From CAXYVC01 sp964292295 (lineage in GTDB: Bacteria > Acidobacteriota > Holophagae > Holophagales > Holophagaceae): a DNA stretch of 5,501 nt. Shown here in pieces: positions 5,376 to 5,501 of the stretch (its first letter is position 1; every line of letters starts with the position of its first letter). Location: contig CAXYVC010000146.1 in the NCBI GenBank assembly GCA_964292295.1, forward strand, positions 1 through 5,501, read 5' to 3'. Position numbers and translations under genes: made by a program. The notes beneath the pieces are model-generated. The model saw nothing but the letters and a program-made list of their open reading frames with translations, was not told where the DNA came from and made no database searches.

Positions 5376-5501
5376 GGATGTCCACCGCCATGCGGTTCAG
5401 GCGCGCGATGCGGGCCGCGATGGGCGGGTGGGTGGAGAAGAGGGACATGAGGCCGCCGCCGGTCAGCGGGGTCACGATCATCATGTGGGCGGTGCTGGGG
5501 T
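5371..5501 (-). CDS. htpX: HtpX-type M48 membrane metalloprotease (C-terminal end only; cut by right edge)
   Basis: The last 42 codons and TAG stop (5373-5371) of a gene entering from the right on the minus strand. The visible tail contains AHMMIVTPLTGGG, then LMSLFSTHPPIAARIARL and a short end, matching the conserved C-terminus of HtpX proteases: a P-L-x-G-G-G segment and the S-T-H-P-P...R-I-x-x-L motif shared by M48 peptidases. HtpX is a zinc-dependent inner-membrane protease that removes misfolded membrane proteins, often alongside FtsH. The membrane helices and the HExxH zinc site lie outside the window, so activity cannot be judged here. Other M48 proteins share the S-T-H-P-P motif, which leaves some doubt about the exact subfamily. 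Four bases separate its stop from that of the cyclase gene. Confidence 0.8.
   Translation of the reverse strand, partial: PSTAHMMIVTPLTGGGLMSLFSTHPPIAARIARLNRMAVDIR

Noticed and set aside
1..5501. CRISPR arrays, tRNA or rRNA genes, insertion sequences, defence or biosynthetic cassettes
   Set aside because: No spaced direct repeats, cloverleaf-like sequences, transposase or integrase motifs, or linked accessory genes are visible. All long stretches are accounted for by the five genes.

Overview
The window is very GC-rich bacterial chromosomal DNA with tightly packed genes and strong G/C preference at third codon positions. It holds three complete or nearly complete genes and two genes cut by the window edges. 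The gene set is housekeeping plus signalling: an RNA methyltransferase, RecN, a membrane diguanylate cyclase and HtpX. The protein style suggests a free-living Gram-negative such as Acidobacteriota (Holophagae/Geothrix-like) or a deltaproteobacterial or myxobacterial lineage. This placement is a low-confidence impression; no rRNA or other taxonomic marker is present.

Layout: (1) 1-558, minus strand: the first 186 codons of a SpoU/TrmH-family RNA 2'-O-methyltransferase, cut at the left edge. (2) 559-611: a short divergent intergenic region with an eight-G run and a good Shine-Dalgarno sequence. (3) About 583/612 to 1806, plus strand: a TPR-repeat protein of unknown role. The best-looking start, with its hydrophobic N-terminus, lies in a different frame from the TPR body, so its 5' end may carry a one-base indel. 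(4) 1803-3494, minus strand: recN, whose stop codon overlaps the TPR gene's stop. (5) 3495-3599: a divergent intergenic region with two palindromes. (6) 3600-5366, plus strand: a membrane diguanylate cyclase with TM, CHASE3-like, TM, HAMP-like, GAF and GGDEF parts. (7) 5371-5501, minus strand: the C-terminal 42 codons of an HtpX-type M48 metalloprotease.

The genes alternate in strand (- + - + -), so each is its own transcription unit, with divergent promoter regions at 559-611 and 3495-3599 and very tight convergent ends at 1803-1806 and 5364-5373. Nothing indicates that they form one pathway. RecN serves double-strand-break repair, the cyclase makes c-di-GMP, HtpX handles membrane-protein quality control and the methyltransferase modifies RNA.

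I see no mobile element, CRISPR array, tRNA, rRNA or defence cassette, and no convincing new multigene system. The most useful leads are the frame break at the start of the TPR gene, the Cys-rich GAF sensor of the cyclase, its unassigned neighbour domain in the TPR protein, and the inverted repeats in the recN/cyclase divergent region, inside recN and at both convergent junctions.
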